Source: Anarhynchus alexandrinus (Eukaryota; Chordata; Aves; Charadriiformes; Charadriidae). Taken from it: DNA of 64,000 nucleotides. The notes beneath the pieces were generated by a model. That model was not told the DNA's origin. It made no database searches and worked only from the letters and a program-made list of their open reading frames with translations. Within the stretch, counting starts at the first letter, position 1; every line of letters starts with the position of its first letter. The stretch is from positions 2,311,510 through 2,375,509 of the forward strand of contig VUYV01000062.1 of NCBI GenBank assembly GCA_008711295.1, given 5' to 3'. Below are positions 13,046 to 25,788 of the stretch, in pieces. A program made the position numbers and the translations under genes.

Positions 13046-16000
13046 CTGAGAAAAGGAGTTTGAGAGTGCCTATGGTCAGTTAATTGGGAAAACAACCAGT
13101 TCCCCACAGTATAATCTACCCCATTTGCCAAAAGAGACAAGTTTTATATGTTTCAATCAGAAAAGTGCAACTCCTCCAGTAATGTGGCTGAGACATTTAC
13201 TTTCAAAATGAGGAATCTGATTTCCAAGGTCAATCTGAGGTTTCCTGGGTTCAGACTAAAATACTTTGTGGGGCCAAAGAAATATTTACTGGGTTCTAGG
13301 GAGCAGGGAGTGGATGTGTAGTTTGAATATATTTCAAGTCAGCCTGGGAGGTCTTTTTGTTTTTATATATTTGTGTCTCCTCAGACAACCTTTTTTTTTT
13401 TTTCACTGAGAAACTGGAAGTGAAGAAAATGATGATATTTTTTGCCAGTACATTTCAATTGGGTCATTTCCTGCATTGAACCAGAGAACCTGCATTATGG
13501 GCGCCCTTTCCAGAATGTATTTCTTTCCAGTGCATCATATGAAAATGTATAGTCAAATTTTGCCCAAGGGTTGCCATTCCTTCTGTGTTAAACTAGAAGG
13601 AGTTCCTGTATAAAGCAATGGTTTGCTTTATGTGACCTTTGACAGTGAGAGTGTTGGGAGAATGACATTATATGTTGTAGGGCTAGTGCTAGGTGGAGCT
13701 TTGTAGGCAGTCGTAAATTGAACAGCAGCATTTTACAAATGAGCTCCATAATGAGTAGGTGATTGGAAGATGTGCTACTGCACGCTGGAGATTAACATCC
13801 GAAAAGAGAAACTATCACATAGCCCAGGAATTGTAGTAAAAGGTTAAAAGAAATATTCAATATTATCAATCATATTAAAAAAAAAGGGAGACCTTCTTAC
13901 AGCTGCCAAAGGAGCTTGGGAGAATTAATGTGTTTGTGTCAAAAAGACTGAGAACAAGTGAAATAGGACTACAGTGATTGCCAGAATCTTACTTGCCTGG
14001 AGAGATAACATTGGACATCCAGTTTAACTAGGCAGGTGCCAAGAATCCTCTTGCGGATGCTATGGAGCAGCTTTCAAATATAAGAATGTACAACACCTCC
14101 CATCCTCTGGCCCTCTCTGTGGTTTCCGAGTTGCTCATTAGACCAGGGAAACCTCCAGTGAGGTGTGATGACCTGAAAACAGAGAGGAGCTAAAGAATCA
14201 ATGTTTTAAGTAAAACAGCAATTATAAAAAGATCTACAGCTCCTTCCATGTAATCAGGTAAATTACCAGGAGTGGCATAAAGCACCTAAATCGGAGAAAG
14301 AGTGGAGGAAGGGGGAGCAGGGGGGAAAGAAGGTCCCTTGGGAGATATCTGATAGGATGCTTAGTCTGTGTAGAGGGCACAAGGTTAAGTGAAAATGAGA
14401 TGAAGGAATGATCAGATATAGTCAGATCAGAGACAGTTAAATAAAGGAATGCGCTAACCTAAGACAAATGTGAAGAAGCGCGCCTGTGCTGAGTGTGTTG
14501 GTGTAGCCATTCTTCAGCAGTTCAGAACCGGAGAGGGGGAATTCCCAATCCACATCAGTCCTAGCTGAAGCACTTGGCAGCAAAGAAACAGAAGGCATAA
14601 GGACACAGGTTTAAGATTCCTCTCTGCTACTCCAATAGTGTAAAAGGATATTAAAGTGCCTCTAATTACATCTCCATTTTTGCAGGTCCCTTTTTACTAC
14701 TGGTGTGATATAAATCGTCCTTAGCATTGAGGAAGTAAGTCATGCCTGTGCCATCTGTGCTTTTGGACAATCCAAAAGAAGCTGTTTAAAGTATACGAGA
14801 AGTACTGAGAATTACTTGAAAGCTGCAAACTTTGCTAGTTGGCTAATGTTTTCATGGGTCAGAGAGCTCCTGTTAGAATGGGTTTCCACAACAGTAAACA
14901 ACATTTGGTTAAAAGAGGTGCACAGTGTAGCAAATAAATACTAGACACAGTCTAGATAAAACTTAATCAAATATTTTGGTAAATCTCGATTCTTAGCCTA
15001 CTCAGCAAAAATGGCCTGGGATAACAGACAGTGGCAGAAAGATCAAGAAGTGTCTGTACTGACCAGATCTGGAAATTACCACAATAATTTTGTTCAAAAG
15101 CCTTTGGTGGCTTACAGCCTTTAAATGTTTCTAAGAGCCTTAAATTTCTAAACCCCACGACGAAAGTTCACATTCTTAGAAACATAATTTAGAGGTCAGT
15201 AGTTTTTGTGTTTCCTCAGGAGCTTAATTAACATATACAATTAGACCTGGGAATTCGGAATTGAAGCTTTAACTTGTCTGCTTGATGTTAATACCTGGGG
15301 AATACCCAAACAAGATTTCTGAAAATAAGTTTTGGTACTCTCAACAATTTTGGTGTTACAGCCTTTTTGAGGGGAGAAATTGTTGTGTGCTCTTCACAAG
15401 GAGTTTGATTAGTCAGGGAATTCACTCAGTGTAGCTGAACTTCTTATCTTTAAGACTAACACAGATCCCACATATATTTATGCCGACCCTAAGCTACAAA
15501 GAAAGAAGTGTGAGTCTGTAAATGAGGAGTTTCAAATGAAAGAGGTGGTTGAAGCATTCTGACCCTATTCAATCAAGGTCAGTTTTCCTCTGAATTATAC
15601 CTGTTTCCTTGTCTAGCTTTTTAGATACCTTCCAAGTGTCTATCGACAGAGTTTATAAGTGGCATTCAACGAGGCAGAAGAAAGCAAGCTGCTCACAAAA
15701 CTCCCCCTTTCCCCATGTGATAAAAAGCAGCGTTCCAGAGGAAGAGACAAAAGAGTGTTTGGGTCCCAGTCGTATGTGCCTATGGGAAAGGAGTGGTGAA
15801 AAGAGGCCAACAGCTCCGGGAAACAGCCATGGGAGGGGAGAGCACAAATCAGCTTTATGAGCTAGCAAATGATGGATGGCTAAATGCCAATTGAGAGCAA
15901 TACATACAATTGAGTTTGCATTGTTGCGATTATTAAAGGTTATTTTACTTTTAATTTTTTGTGGTAGGTGTTCTTACTCCTTCCTTACAGAAACCCTTGA

Positions 16001-19000
16001 TTTTCACTCACTAGATACTTAGATGCACTTGTCATACCCAAGAGGTGATTTCAGTTCTCGGATGCCAGGAAACCTTTCCACTGATCAAAACACAGCTGCA
16101 CAGGCTTGCTTGATCTATTAATGGGTGCCGCAACTCTGGGGTATGTCTGTCTATACCTGCAAAAATAGATATAATTAATATAACAGATATCATATGTATA
16201 TGCAAATCCAGATGGTAAAAATGACTTCTAGTAAGACAAGGTTTTCATTTGCCAAACCAAATCAAGATATCTGAATCACTTAATCAAGCATAGACAATCT
16301 GCACTTGGACTACCTGCTGCTGCAGTGACACCAGCATGCTCTTAATATATTTTATTTTATACTGAGCTTGTTTTTTAATGAAAGATCTTAAGAAACACAA
16401 TTTTAAAAACATATTTTAATTAGATTTTTCCAGGCTGTCACCTCTCTACAGCCTTTAAAAACTTTTTCCATTATTTCCCACAAGTTGCTTGGATATAAGA
16501 TGGCAGACCATAGGACTACATGGATCACCATTCAGTGAACAGTGATGCAAGGTATTAAACAATGAACAACTTTCTATCTGTTTTATATAAAATGGTTTCA
16601 GTGTAAGACATGGAACAGAGTATTTTCTTATAAATAACCTTTTTATCCATTACAGAAATGAATACCAACCCCTTTACTAACAAATAACAGAAAGATGCAG
16701 TATATTCAGCATGCTTTATTATATTAATACATTTTGTATTACAGTTTTATCTTCTTCACTTTGACATTTATTTCCCCTTTAATGAGTCAAAATGCCTAGC
16801 CAAGAGCTCTTGACTTTAAGCACATTCTTAACATCAGCGTATTAACTGTCACATTCAGGCTAATAGGTTTAACTTATCTGTTTGAGACCTTTGTCAAACA
16901 AGACCTCAACCCCCCGATTTTAAAAAAAATTGATGTAAATGGAAACTTTCACTTTAGTGGCACTGGAAAGACAATAATGCTGCTTCATCATAGTCATAAT
17001 ATGAACGTTCAGTATTATGGTTTTGCTCCCAGATATCTTTATCTGTGATAAGCGCCTCTTGTAATAAAAGATACTAAACAAAAGGTAGTTTAACAGAGAT
17101 TTTCAAGTCTTGATTTGCAACAGTTAGTCCATTATGAACCCTTCATTTTATTTCCTTTTGTATTGTGAGGGCAAACAGTTGTTATAGCTTTCATCAGGAG
17201 CTCAAGGATTACATTTTAGCAGACTGCGCTTAAGTGCATGCAGATCGGTGTAATACCACCTTTTTTTAGGGATATTACAAAGACAACTGTAAGCAAATTA
17301 ATGCAAAAACAAGAGGGCATTTTTTCATAATCTTGTGTAATTCTTAGCAAAGTTTCAAAGGACCTCAGGTTCCTCCCGGGAATCTACATGAAACAATGCA
17401 GGCTTTGAATATTTTTGAATTCTGACTCCTAAATCATATTAGCATGAATCACATTATCAGTGCAAGGGAAATCATAAACAGAAATATACAGCAGATGCAA
17501 TTTATTTTTAAGAACAAGTTTAGAATCAGATTCCTCATTGATTACCAATATTTTAATAGAAGGAGATAAAAATCTACCTGGCATTTAGACAAAAGTCCCA
17601 TCCTTTTCTTCCCTCTTAATCCAAAACAACTCTGCAGGATTTGGGGTATCTGAAAAAACAACGGTGATAGATTTTTCACGTATGCNGAAGAGTAGTACAC
17701 ACAGTGGTTGAAATTCTCTGTGGATTTGATCTTTGCTCATAGATGGCTGAAGGGCTATTTCTACCTTTCTCAGTGACACTGGGTCAGAGCTCACTGCTCA
17801 TGAGAGCGTGTTTCGGAAGGTCAGAAGTACCTCTCGATGTCAGGGAAACTGAATGCACCCTCGAACACTGGGTCCACCAAAGTGTTTCTATATTCAAGCT
17901 GTCTTTCAGTGGTTATGGTATTTCTGACTTCTTGCTCTCTTCTTGTGAAACTGGGAGATAGTGTGTGTTTGCTTCCTTGTTTGCACGTAAGAGGAAGTGA
18001 GAGAAAAAGATATAAATTCTTTTAAGAATGAATGCCACATGAGATAATTCCATCTGCCTGCCTGATTTGGCATTTTCAACTCAATTCCTCAGTTTCTCCT
18101 GATGAATAATGAGGCTTTTCCCAGTAATACGCACTGTTTAAGTGCTGGACATATGCTACAATAATAACAATTACAAATAATTACTCTAATGGGCTGAACG
18201 AATAATGCCAATTCGTTGGTGTGATGATGTTTCCATGACAAACTCCAGCTTTATGGAGTTCTTAATTTTTAAGCCAAAAAGCTTTCTGATATCCTTTGCC
18301 AGGCAGCAATGTGACTTGACCACCTCGATTCATAAATCTCTCTCGCCAGATGCATATAGTCACGGACTGTGCTCTTACTTAAGTCAAGATTTCAATCAAC
18401 ACCCAGTGCAGAACTAAGTTTAGGCTTCACTGTAAACACTTAGATATAATAAAGCTGATTTCCTGATGAATACTTATGAAATAATTTCATTGCCTATTTC
18501 CTGAGGAAACAAAGAGAATAGAAGTGTTGGTGTGCACATGTACTCTGTTACACACTGTCAAATCAAGCCCTGGTTCAGAACAGCACTTCAGCCTGTTGTT
18601 AACTCCAGGCTTGTTAACCTCAGTCAGCAAATACAACGGACTTACAGACATGCCTAAACTTCAGCAGAGAAATGCTTTACTGAACTGAGAGTTAAACTGA
18701 GGCATGCTCTTGTTCAACCACAGAGGACAGAGCTTCTTGCTGAAGGAATACGTAGGTGAAAACAGGTCTGTGCAAGAGACTAAAATATTCAGTGTCATAA
18801 TAGTACTTCTGGAACTGAATATCCATGAACCTAATTCTTAATGCTTTTGCATTAAGTTGTTCCTCCCAGCACTGTAATAAGTATTACGGTAATATTGAAC
18901 AACAGAAATCAATTAGCATGATTTTAAAAAGCTTTACATGTACGTAAAATTTAAACCATATCACACCAGTGACACTAGTAATTTTGAAGGCCCTTTGTGC

Positions 19001-20450
19001 TTCTCACCCTTTTCCTGCTAAGATCAACAGTTCAATCAACCAATATTTTTTGGTTTTGCATTTTGTGTGTGATTTTGTTCCTTTCTGCACCACATCTTGA
19101 ATATAGAAAAAAAGAAATTCAAGAATCATGCAGCAAATCATCAGTAAACTTTTCAGGCCTGCTGAAACAAAACCCACAGGTCCACTGAAATAAACAACAG
19201 GTATCAATGAGTTTATGATAATTCACATATATTTGCACCATATTCTGTCAGAAGGGATGGATGCTCTTCATCCACTCTGGTATGAAAATCAGACACATTC
19301 TATGAAATCTAGGCTTACCTCACAATTTAGTGCCACGCTTTCCGTTCTGCAGCTGACCTTGCTCACAGATAGGGAGGGGAAGCTGGAGGCAGTGATGAGC
19401 CAGAAGTCTTCCAGACCTCACGAGCAGTGCTTCCACGGTCAAAGGCTTTCAGAGAGATACAGACCAGTGCTTTGTTAAATTAGGGACTTAAAACGGGAAA
19501 ATGACTTGGGAAGTCACAAGTCAAAAGGATGGTGACTGTTTTTGTAAAGCTCCTACCTGGGTCACGCAAACACAACCACCAAGTGACCAGAGTTCTTTAC
19601 TGGGTATTAACTCACCAAGATGTTTCTCCGTGCACATTTAATGCTGCTTGTGACCCATTAATTGTTTTCGCAAAGAGCGCCCTTACCATCCACTAGCACG
19701 CTTGGTCAGAGTTGGAGGCCGAGCTGTAAAAAAGCCCTTTCACAATGTTGTACCTCCTTCCCGATGGCTCTGTAACGGGCGCTTCAGTGCAGCTGATAAA
19801 GCTTACAACTTTCTCATTTGCTTGGATAGCTTCTTAGCAATAGTGATATCACTGCTAGAGTATGTCAGTCACTAACATCTTGGAAGCAGAGGAGGAAGAG
19901 AGACAGACTTAAAATGCCCAGATGAAATAATAACAATATGAATATTCTTATTGCCTTTTGACAAAAGGCTATAGTAGTTCAGAAATGAACTCTGTTGATT
20001 TGGTACCTCAATGGAGTTACGCTAGTATATATGGTGTCCTGAAGTATTAAAAAAAGCAATCAGACTGGTAACTTTTAGTGAAGTAATGATAGTTAGGTCA
20101 GAGAATAGAATCCTGTATGTACTTCAGCAAGTCAAAATTTTACCCAGTTGATACACACAGTTGAAAATACCATTTTAAAAAGATTTTTTTTGTTTTGTTT
20201 TCAAATTCAAATTTCAAAATATTTGACAAGTTCCCAAACTTGCTTGAAAAATCCCCAAGTCACGAGCCAGTCGGATAAAAATCTGTTCATTGTAAAAAGG
20301 GAAGGGGGTAGGGTGGGGAAGGAAAGGTTTGTTGATAAGTTTGCTACACTATTAAAACGTTTAACCACAGCCTGGAGCTCAAATCAGCATTCATGTGAAG
20401 TTCCTATTTATTAGAGTATATAAAAAGTATTCAGCAAAACTATGTCTACC
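13046..20450. other. Intergenic, no gene seen
   Basis: About 7.4 kb of AT-rich sequence with only short chance open frames. A single undetermined base lies at 17686. Poly(T) and poly(A) stretches at about 13390 and 13877 are ordinary low-complexity sequence. I see no repeat family I can name. Confidence 0.6.
17686..17686. other. Single ambiguous base (N)
   Basis: An isolated N in otherwise continuous sequence, marking an unresolved base call in the assembly. Confidence 0.99.
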
Positions 20451-20470
20451 ATTATGTGATTCTGTGATCT
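20441..20470 (+). mobile_element. Possible CR1 terminal fragment
   Basis: ATTATGTG and ATTCTGTG lie side by side (20451-20466), resembling the 8-bp terminal units of CR1, preceded by ACTATGTCTACC, which may be worn 3' UTR. The diagnostic GGTTGGA and AGATGATC phrases are absent, so this rests on under 30 bases and may be chance. Confidence 0.3.
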
Positions 20471-21939
20471 TGTTTTTGAAGGAGATGCACCCCAGTAATT
20501 AAGGTGTAAGACTAGATACATTTCTAAGGAATACAGAAACCCAAGTGATAAAAACAATCCAAAGCAATGCTTTGTCCCATTTGAAGTTTCTTGAGAACAT
20601 AATCCTATTCAAAATAAGCAATAAGATAACACAGGAGAAAACGGACAAGGGAGAACTCACAAAGGCATTTATCAAGATGAATCTAGGACTACACTGACTT
20701 GTCTAAATCTATATAAAGAAAATGGCCTGCAAGTCACTCTGAAAGTGATGGGAACCCATGCTTCAAACACATGGCTTGAAAGAATGTCGGAAATCTTGTT
20801 CCTCTTTTGGCTGCGGTTACAGATGCTTTCTCCAGACAGTGCTCACTAGTTTCAATTGTCTGGAGTACTCAAAAATACATTTTCCCCTGGAAGATAGTCT
20901 GCATATGCTTACAATAAACATTAACGAAATCAAATGACTCTCACTTCAGGATAAATACTTTCAAGTAAGTCTGTTAGAGACACTTAAAGTAAATTGCTAT
21001 TAATTAGTTTTTCCAATCTACTTAGGTTGTACTAATGAACACAATCACTTCTAACATATTTATACGCAGGATACATCCCGCCTCTCTCTATGTGCCTGTG
21101 AAAGGCTCAAGGTAAAATGGAGATATTCTGCTGCAGGAATGCATGGGAACCACTTTAGGACAGGTCAACAATCCTGCTGGTTTTCTGTGTCTCTGAACTC
21201 CGCTGGTTGAGGAACAAGCAGGAGAAGGCGTCTGCACTGGCTGCCGGACAGCTGCCCTGGTGCCTGGCCTTGAGCGGGGCAAGTTCTGTAGCTTTCTGGA
21301 CACAAAATTTGTAAGTTACATAACATGGAAACTCTCAGCTCTGCAAAGCCAATGAAACCACATTTTCCTATAACCATTACTTCCCCTTTCTGCATGTTAC
21401 CCGCTTGTAATGGCTTGTTGTGAATTATATGATAGTATCTCTAGAGATGGGAACTTCTTTGCTTATGCTTGTGAACATAACCCAACACCAGGAGGTCCCC
21501 AGCCCTGATGGGACATTTCAGGGCATTACTGGAAGGACAGCAGTCACAGTAATACCTCTCAGCTCCCTTCTGCTAAGCTGAAACATGGAACAGAAGTAAG
21601 AATTAGAATTATGTCTATACCACAATTAAAAAACCAATAATGTTACCATCAGCAATTTGAAGTTGGTTACTGGAAAATCCCTAGATACAGCAGAGCAAAG
21701 CTCCTGGTAATTTGCTTCACCAAGTCCTAAACAGTACTGAAATGCAATCTCAGTATTTTTAGAAATTATCTGCTGTATGTTTGTGTAATTTTTCTTAACA
21801 GCTCTGAATACCTAAAGTAGTACTGCAGCGAACCGTAAGGTCTAGATCTAGTTGAGAAACCTGCATGCATCACATAAAGCATATGATTCCACAACTCATT
21901 AAGTCTAATTTATGGCATACGTAATTAAGCACCTTTGAA

Positions 21940-22031
21940 TTGAACCCAGGTCTCTAGAGATAATAACACTTAGAACTTATATAGGGCTTTTCATCTTCAA
22001 AGTGCTTTACAAACATTAACTAATTAACAAC
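21940..22031 (+). mobile_element. Ancient MIR/L2-type relic
   Basis: The stretch from ATAATAACACTTAGAACTTA through TTTTCATCTTCAAAGTGC to TTTACAAACATTAACTAATT matches the remembered 5' portion of the amniote MIR/L2-like consensus (cttatatagcgcttttcatc, then aaagcgctttacaaa) with few changes. Immediately upstream, TTGAACCCAGGTCTCTAGAG (21940-21959) resembles the 3' portion of the same consensus (gaacccaggtctcc). The order is therefore tail then head, suggesting two adjacent fragments or a rearrangement. No coding capacity remains. The family name is by memory, without a library search. Confidence 0.65.
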
Positions 22032-25000
22032 ATAATAAGACATGAAAGGCCAATGTACTTACCCGTAGTGCTGCATAGCCTCTGTATAATTCAGATTTTG
22101 ATGTTTTTCAATGCAAGACCCAATCTGGGTGCACAAGGAGGATTTACTTGCGGTCCCCTTCACAATCAGAAAGCACAACTTTGTACACATCATATATCTG
22201 AATTCCCAGAGTCCTTCCCTTCTCTTCTATTTACTGATGAGTCAGAAGAAACAGCTCCCAAAAGCGAAGGAAAGTACGGAAAAGGGCAGTTCACAGCAGT
22301 CTGAGGGTGTTTGAGTTTCCTGGGCTTTGGAGCCAGAGTCATGGGGCCTAATGCAGGGAGGAGTTCCTGGAGAATTCACTGCACAAGATTTCTGGTACCA
22401 CCTAAGTCCATGTCCTTCCCAAGGTAAATCCAATAATAATTACACGAAGTCTCTAGGGACTGGCTAAACTATCAGGGAGAAGACCTTATTTCAGCTAAAA
22501 TACATTTTACTGGTAAAACCTGCAATGTTTTCTTGCTTTTCTCTGCTCTTCTGAAAGGTCTAAAGTTTCTAGCCAGTTTGCTTGTTAGTTGTTGGTGGGT
22601 TTTTTATTGCTTGATCTAATTTACACACCAGCCTCTTGAGACAGTGCACATTTGCCTTATTATCTCGATGAATGTTTTCCTGGCAATAGCAATGTTGCAG
22701 ATGTTATATCAGGTTACTTGGATAATACAGAAAGATGAAGGATAAAATAAAAGGGGAGCAAATGATATGGACAGTTTTAGTGACCGGTCCTTCAGACATC
22801 AGCCCGTGTCAGTGATCGGTTTCATGAGCTCCGAATGTTAACCATTGTCTGTGCATATGCTGTGTTTAAGCATCGCCCGTCCACTGGCTAAAAAGATAAT
22901 GGATATCTTGGCAGTATATCTTGTCTCTCTCCAGACATTGTCTGCCTCTGTCCCCTTGGGGATTCTACTGCGCACCAAAAATTGAGAATTTGGAGACCAG
23001 TGGGAAAATATACCAAGTATGTAAAAGAGAACTATGCATATGTACCTCCCTTACTCTGCACGTTAAAAAAATCTCAAAACCAAACACAAATGACTCAGTG
23101 GTAGTGGTACAGGTGGAGCCCCATGAGAAATTAAAGAAAATGAGACATACCATGGACCAGAAAACAAAAGGTATGTGGACCCAGCAGGCTTTTGTGCTTC
23201 CCCACAGACAAGCAGTCCAGAACAAATCCTGAAAGGTAACAATCTCACAGTAGTCATGCTACAAGAGATCCTGTGATAAACATAGGGTCTAATTAAAAGC
23301 GTTACAATTTTTAAATGCAAATGTAGAATAGAACTGTCAAAATGTTTTATCCCTAAAGTGTGAATGCTAACCTTGCCATACTTATTATATAGCAGTACAT
23401 TTTAATTTGCCTGGAGCAGAGTCGAATAAAGCAAGCATCACAAACACAATCAAATGGATATTTGAAAGTACTGCTTTTCACAATAACTGTGTGTCTGAGC
23501 AAAGCTTCAAATGTTGATCAATTGATTACCAAAATCAAAGAATACATTTCCCAAATGAGCTTCTAGAAAGCACTCAATAGCACCAGAGGAAACAGCATAA
23601 AGCTCCACAGAATGGCAGACTTCTCTAAAATATTTACAGATGCATCTTTTTACTGCTTTTCTGGTTTATAGTTTAGATCTGCACAGATCTAGAGTGAAGA
23701 ATTAAGCACTTCTGATAAATCAATGGTTTGATTCAGTTTCAGTGTGGCAAATTCAGTTAAACAAAGACAGAAAACAGTTTGAAATGATCCAAGTGGATAC
23801 TTTAAATCTTATGGCAAATCACAGTCTCTCTGGTACGATTGCTTAAGTAAATTTTGAACCTTTAATAAACAACATTACAGCAAAATACATAAAATGCTCT
23901 CTAATTGCAAACTATGTGTGAACACTTATTTCATCAGGCACAGCTCTTGATTCTTTTTTTCCCTTAGAAATAAGACAGATCTATTCACACTTATCTGTCC
24001 CTTTGCAATTTTTTCGTCATAACATTGCCTGTGAAAGGAGTACTACGTGGTCCTTACAAAGGTATATAAAGGTGAGATGCTCACAGTTACTATTTGCTCA
24101 GCAGAGGCCTCTGTTGAGCTGATCACAGTTCATGAGAGCACTCATGGGTATTCTCCAGCTCCTCCCCACACCAGTGGGGAGTGTCCCCACTCTCCAGTGT
24201 CCCCACACCGGGACAGCTATTATTGAGAATGCCTAAATATTAACCATAACTACTAGTGTTCTGTCCAGCTGCCATCTCCAGTGAGTTGGTTTCCACTGCT
24301 GTCGTGATGCTGTACTTCTGTTTTTTCCTTTTTCATAAATGGGTTCCTCTGTCAGTCAACTTCAGAGGATAACTGCCCACCAAATACACCCAGTTTTCAT
24401 TCAGTTACTTTAATCTGAAAAACCAGGATGAAATAAGGAAAACTAACTTTCAACCTGAAACGAACCTATCACTACTTACATTTTCCCCTCCTTTGAAAGG
24501 CAGGTTTTCTTGTACCACCTCTTGCAGTAGCCTCATCTGTTGTGCTGTGCTGTCCTCCCAATGACAAAACCTGACCTGGGCTGCAGATTCTGCAATACGC
24601 TCCCTCTACTGAGCAAAATTCAGAGATGTTCAGGAGCACCCTTGCCTTTACTCCCCTGTCTCAGTAAGAGGCATTTGTCCTGAAGAACACAATGGGATTT
24701 TGACCCCATCACGTGACTGCTGTCCTAGTCTGGAAATTTTAAGGGAAAAACCTAAAGGATCAAACCCGTCTTGTTGATTTAAATGAAAAGTTTGCTCGGC
24801 AACAACTTAAAATACCAATTGAAAAGCCTCTACCTTCAGAGCTTCTGACATCGCAGTTCTGACTCTATTAGGATGCAGATTTTATAGCCTGTAATCTTTA
24901 CCAAAAGGCACTGCTTCATTAAAGGGAAAAAACCCCAACAATCCACACCCACATTATGCTCTCAGTAATTCTTAGAGTAATAGAGATTACGCTGACCTGC

Positions 25001-25451
25001 AGAATTTTTCCCTTTTCTACACCAATGCCTTTGTGGAGCATGCCTCTCTGCTGAAATCCTCTTGCGCGAGCAGAGAGCTCTCAGGACTTACTGCATCTTA
25101 AGCAAGTGAACAAATATTTAGCCTTATGACATTTAGGCAGTTGACTCTCCACCTGTACCTTTCATCTCCGATCTGGAAAAGAAGCACAGTTAAAGAAACC
25201 TGTCAGGGGCAAAAAAACAAAAGGAGAAGAGGACAGAGATGGTGACTGGCCAGCATTGACAGAGGAGCCAGAAACATGGGAGATCAACAATTTATGGGGA
25301 AGGGATGTTTTCATTCTCCTTACATTTTTGCAGATCATTTCAGCTGAGCTGCATTTCACTTTAACAAAAGAGGATTTATGCCCTATTGCTCTGTGCATTA
25401 TGGCAAGGAGAACTTTCAGCGATCACCCAGATAACACAGGAAACTTCCCAC
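22032..25451. other. Intergenic up to the assembly gap
   Basis: No supported gene. It holds the hairpin cluster at 24162-24206. The two overlapping open frames near 22921-23320 (both strands, about 100 codons or fewer) have no recognisable domain. Confidence 0.6.
24162..24206. repeat. Cluster of competing GC-rich hairpins
   Basis: CTCCCCAC (24162-24169) pairs perfectly with GTGGGGAG (24174-24181) across a 4-base loop. The same G-rich arm, read as AGTGGGGA (24173-24180), also pairs perfectly with TCCCCACT (24184-24191) across a 3-base loop. A further TCCCCAC (24200-24206) comes from a direct repeat of GTGTCCCCAC, period 16. One G-rich arm thus has three possible C-rich partners. Confidence 0.75.
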
Positions 25452-25788
25452 NNNNNNNNNNNNNNNNNNNNNNNNNNNNNNNNNNNNNNNNNNNNNNNNN
25501 NNNNNNNNNNNNNNNNNNNNNNNNNNNNNNNNNNNNNNNNNNNNNNNNNNNNNNNNNNNNNNNNNNNNNNNNNNNNNNNNNNNNNNNNNNNNNNNNNNNN
25601 NNNNNNNNNNNNNNNNNNNNNNNNNNNNNNNNNNNNNNNNNNNNNNNNNNNNNNNNNNNNNNNNNNNNNNNNNNNNNNNNNNNNNNNNNNNNNNNNNNNN
25701 NNNNNNNNNNNNNNNNNNNNNNNNNNNNNNNNNNNNNNNNNNNNNNNNNNNNNNNNNNNNNNNNNNNNNNNNNNNNNNNNNNNNNNNN
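25452..25788. other. Assembly gap (337 N)
   Basis: A run of 337 undetermined bases. Any open frame crossing it is an artefact. Flanking sequence is unremarkable and nothing can be said about the missing bases. Confidence 0.99.

Noticed and set aside
22601..22625. Partial resemblance to a known microRNA (GCTTGATCTAA)
   Set aside because: The match covers only part of the mature sequence and no supporting hairpin was seen.
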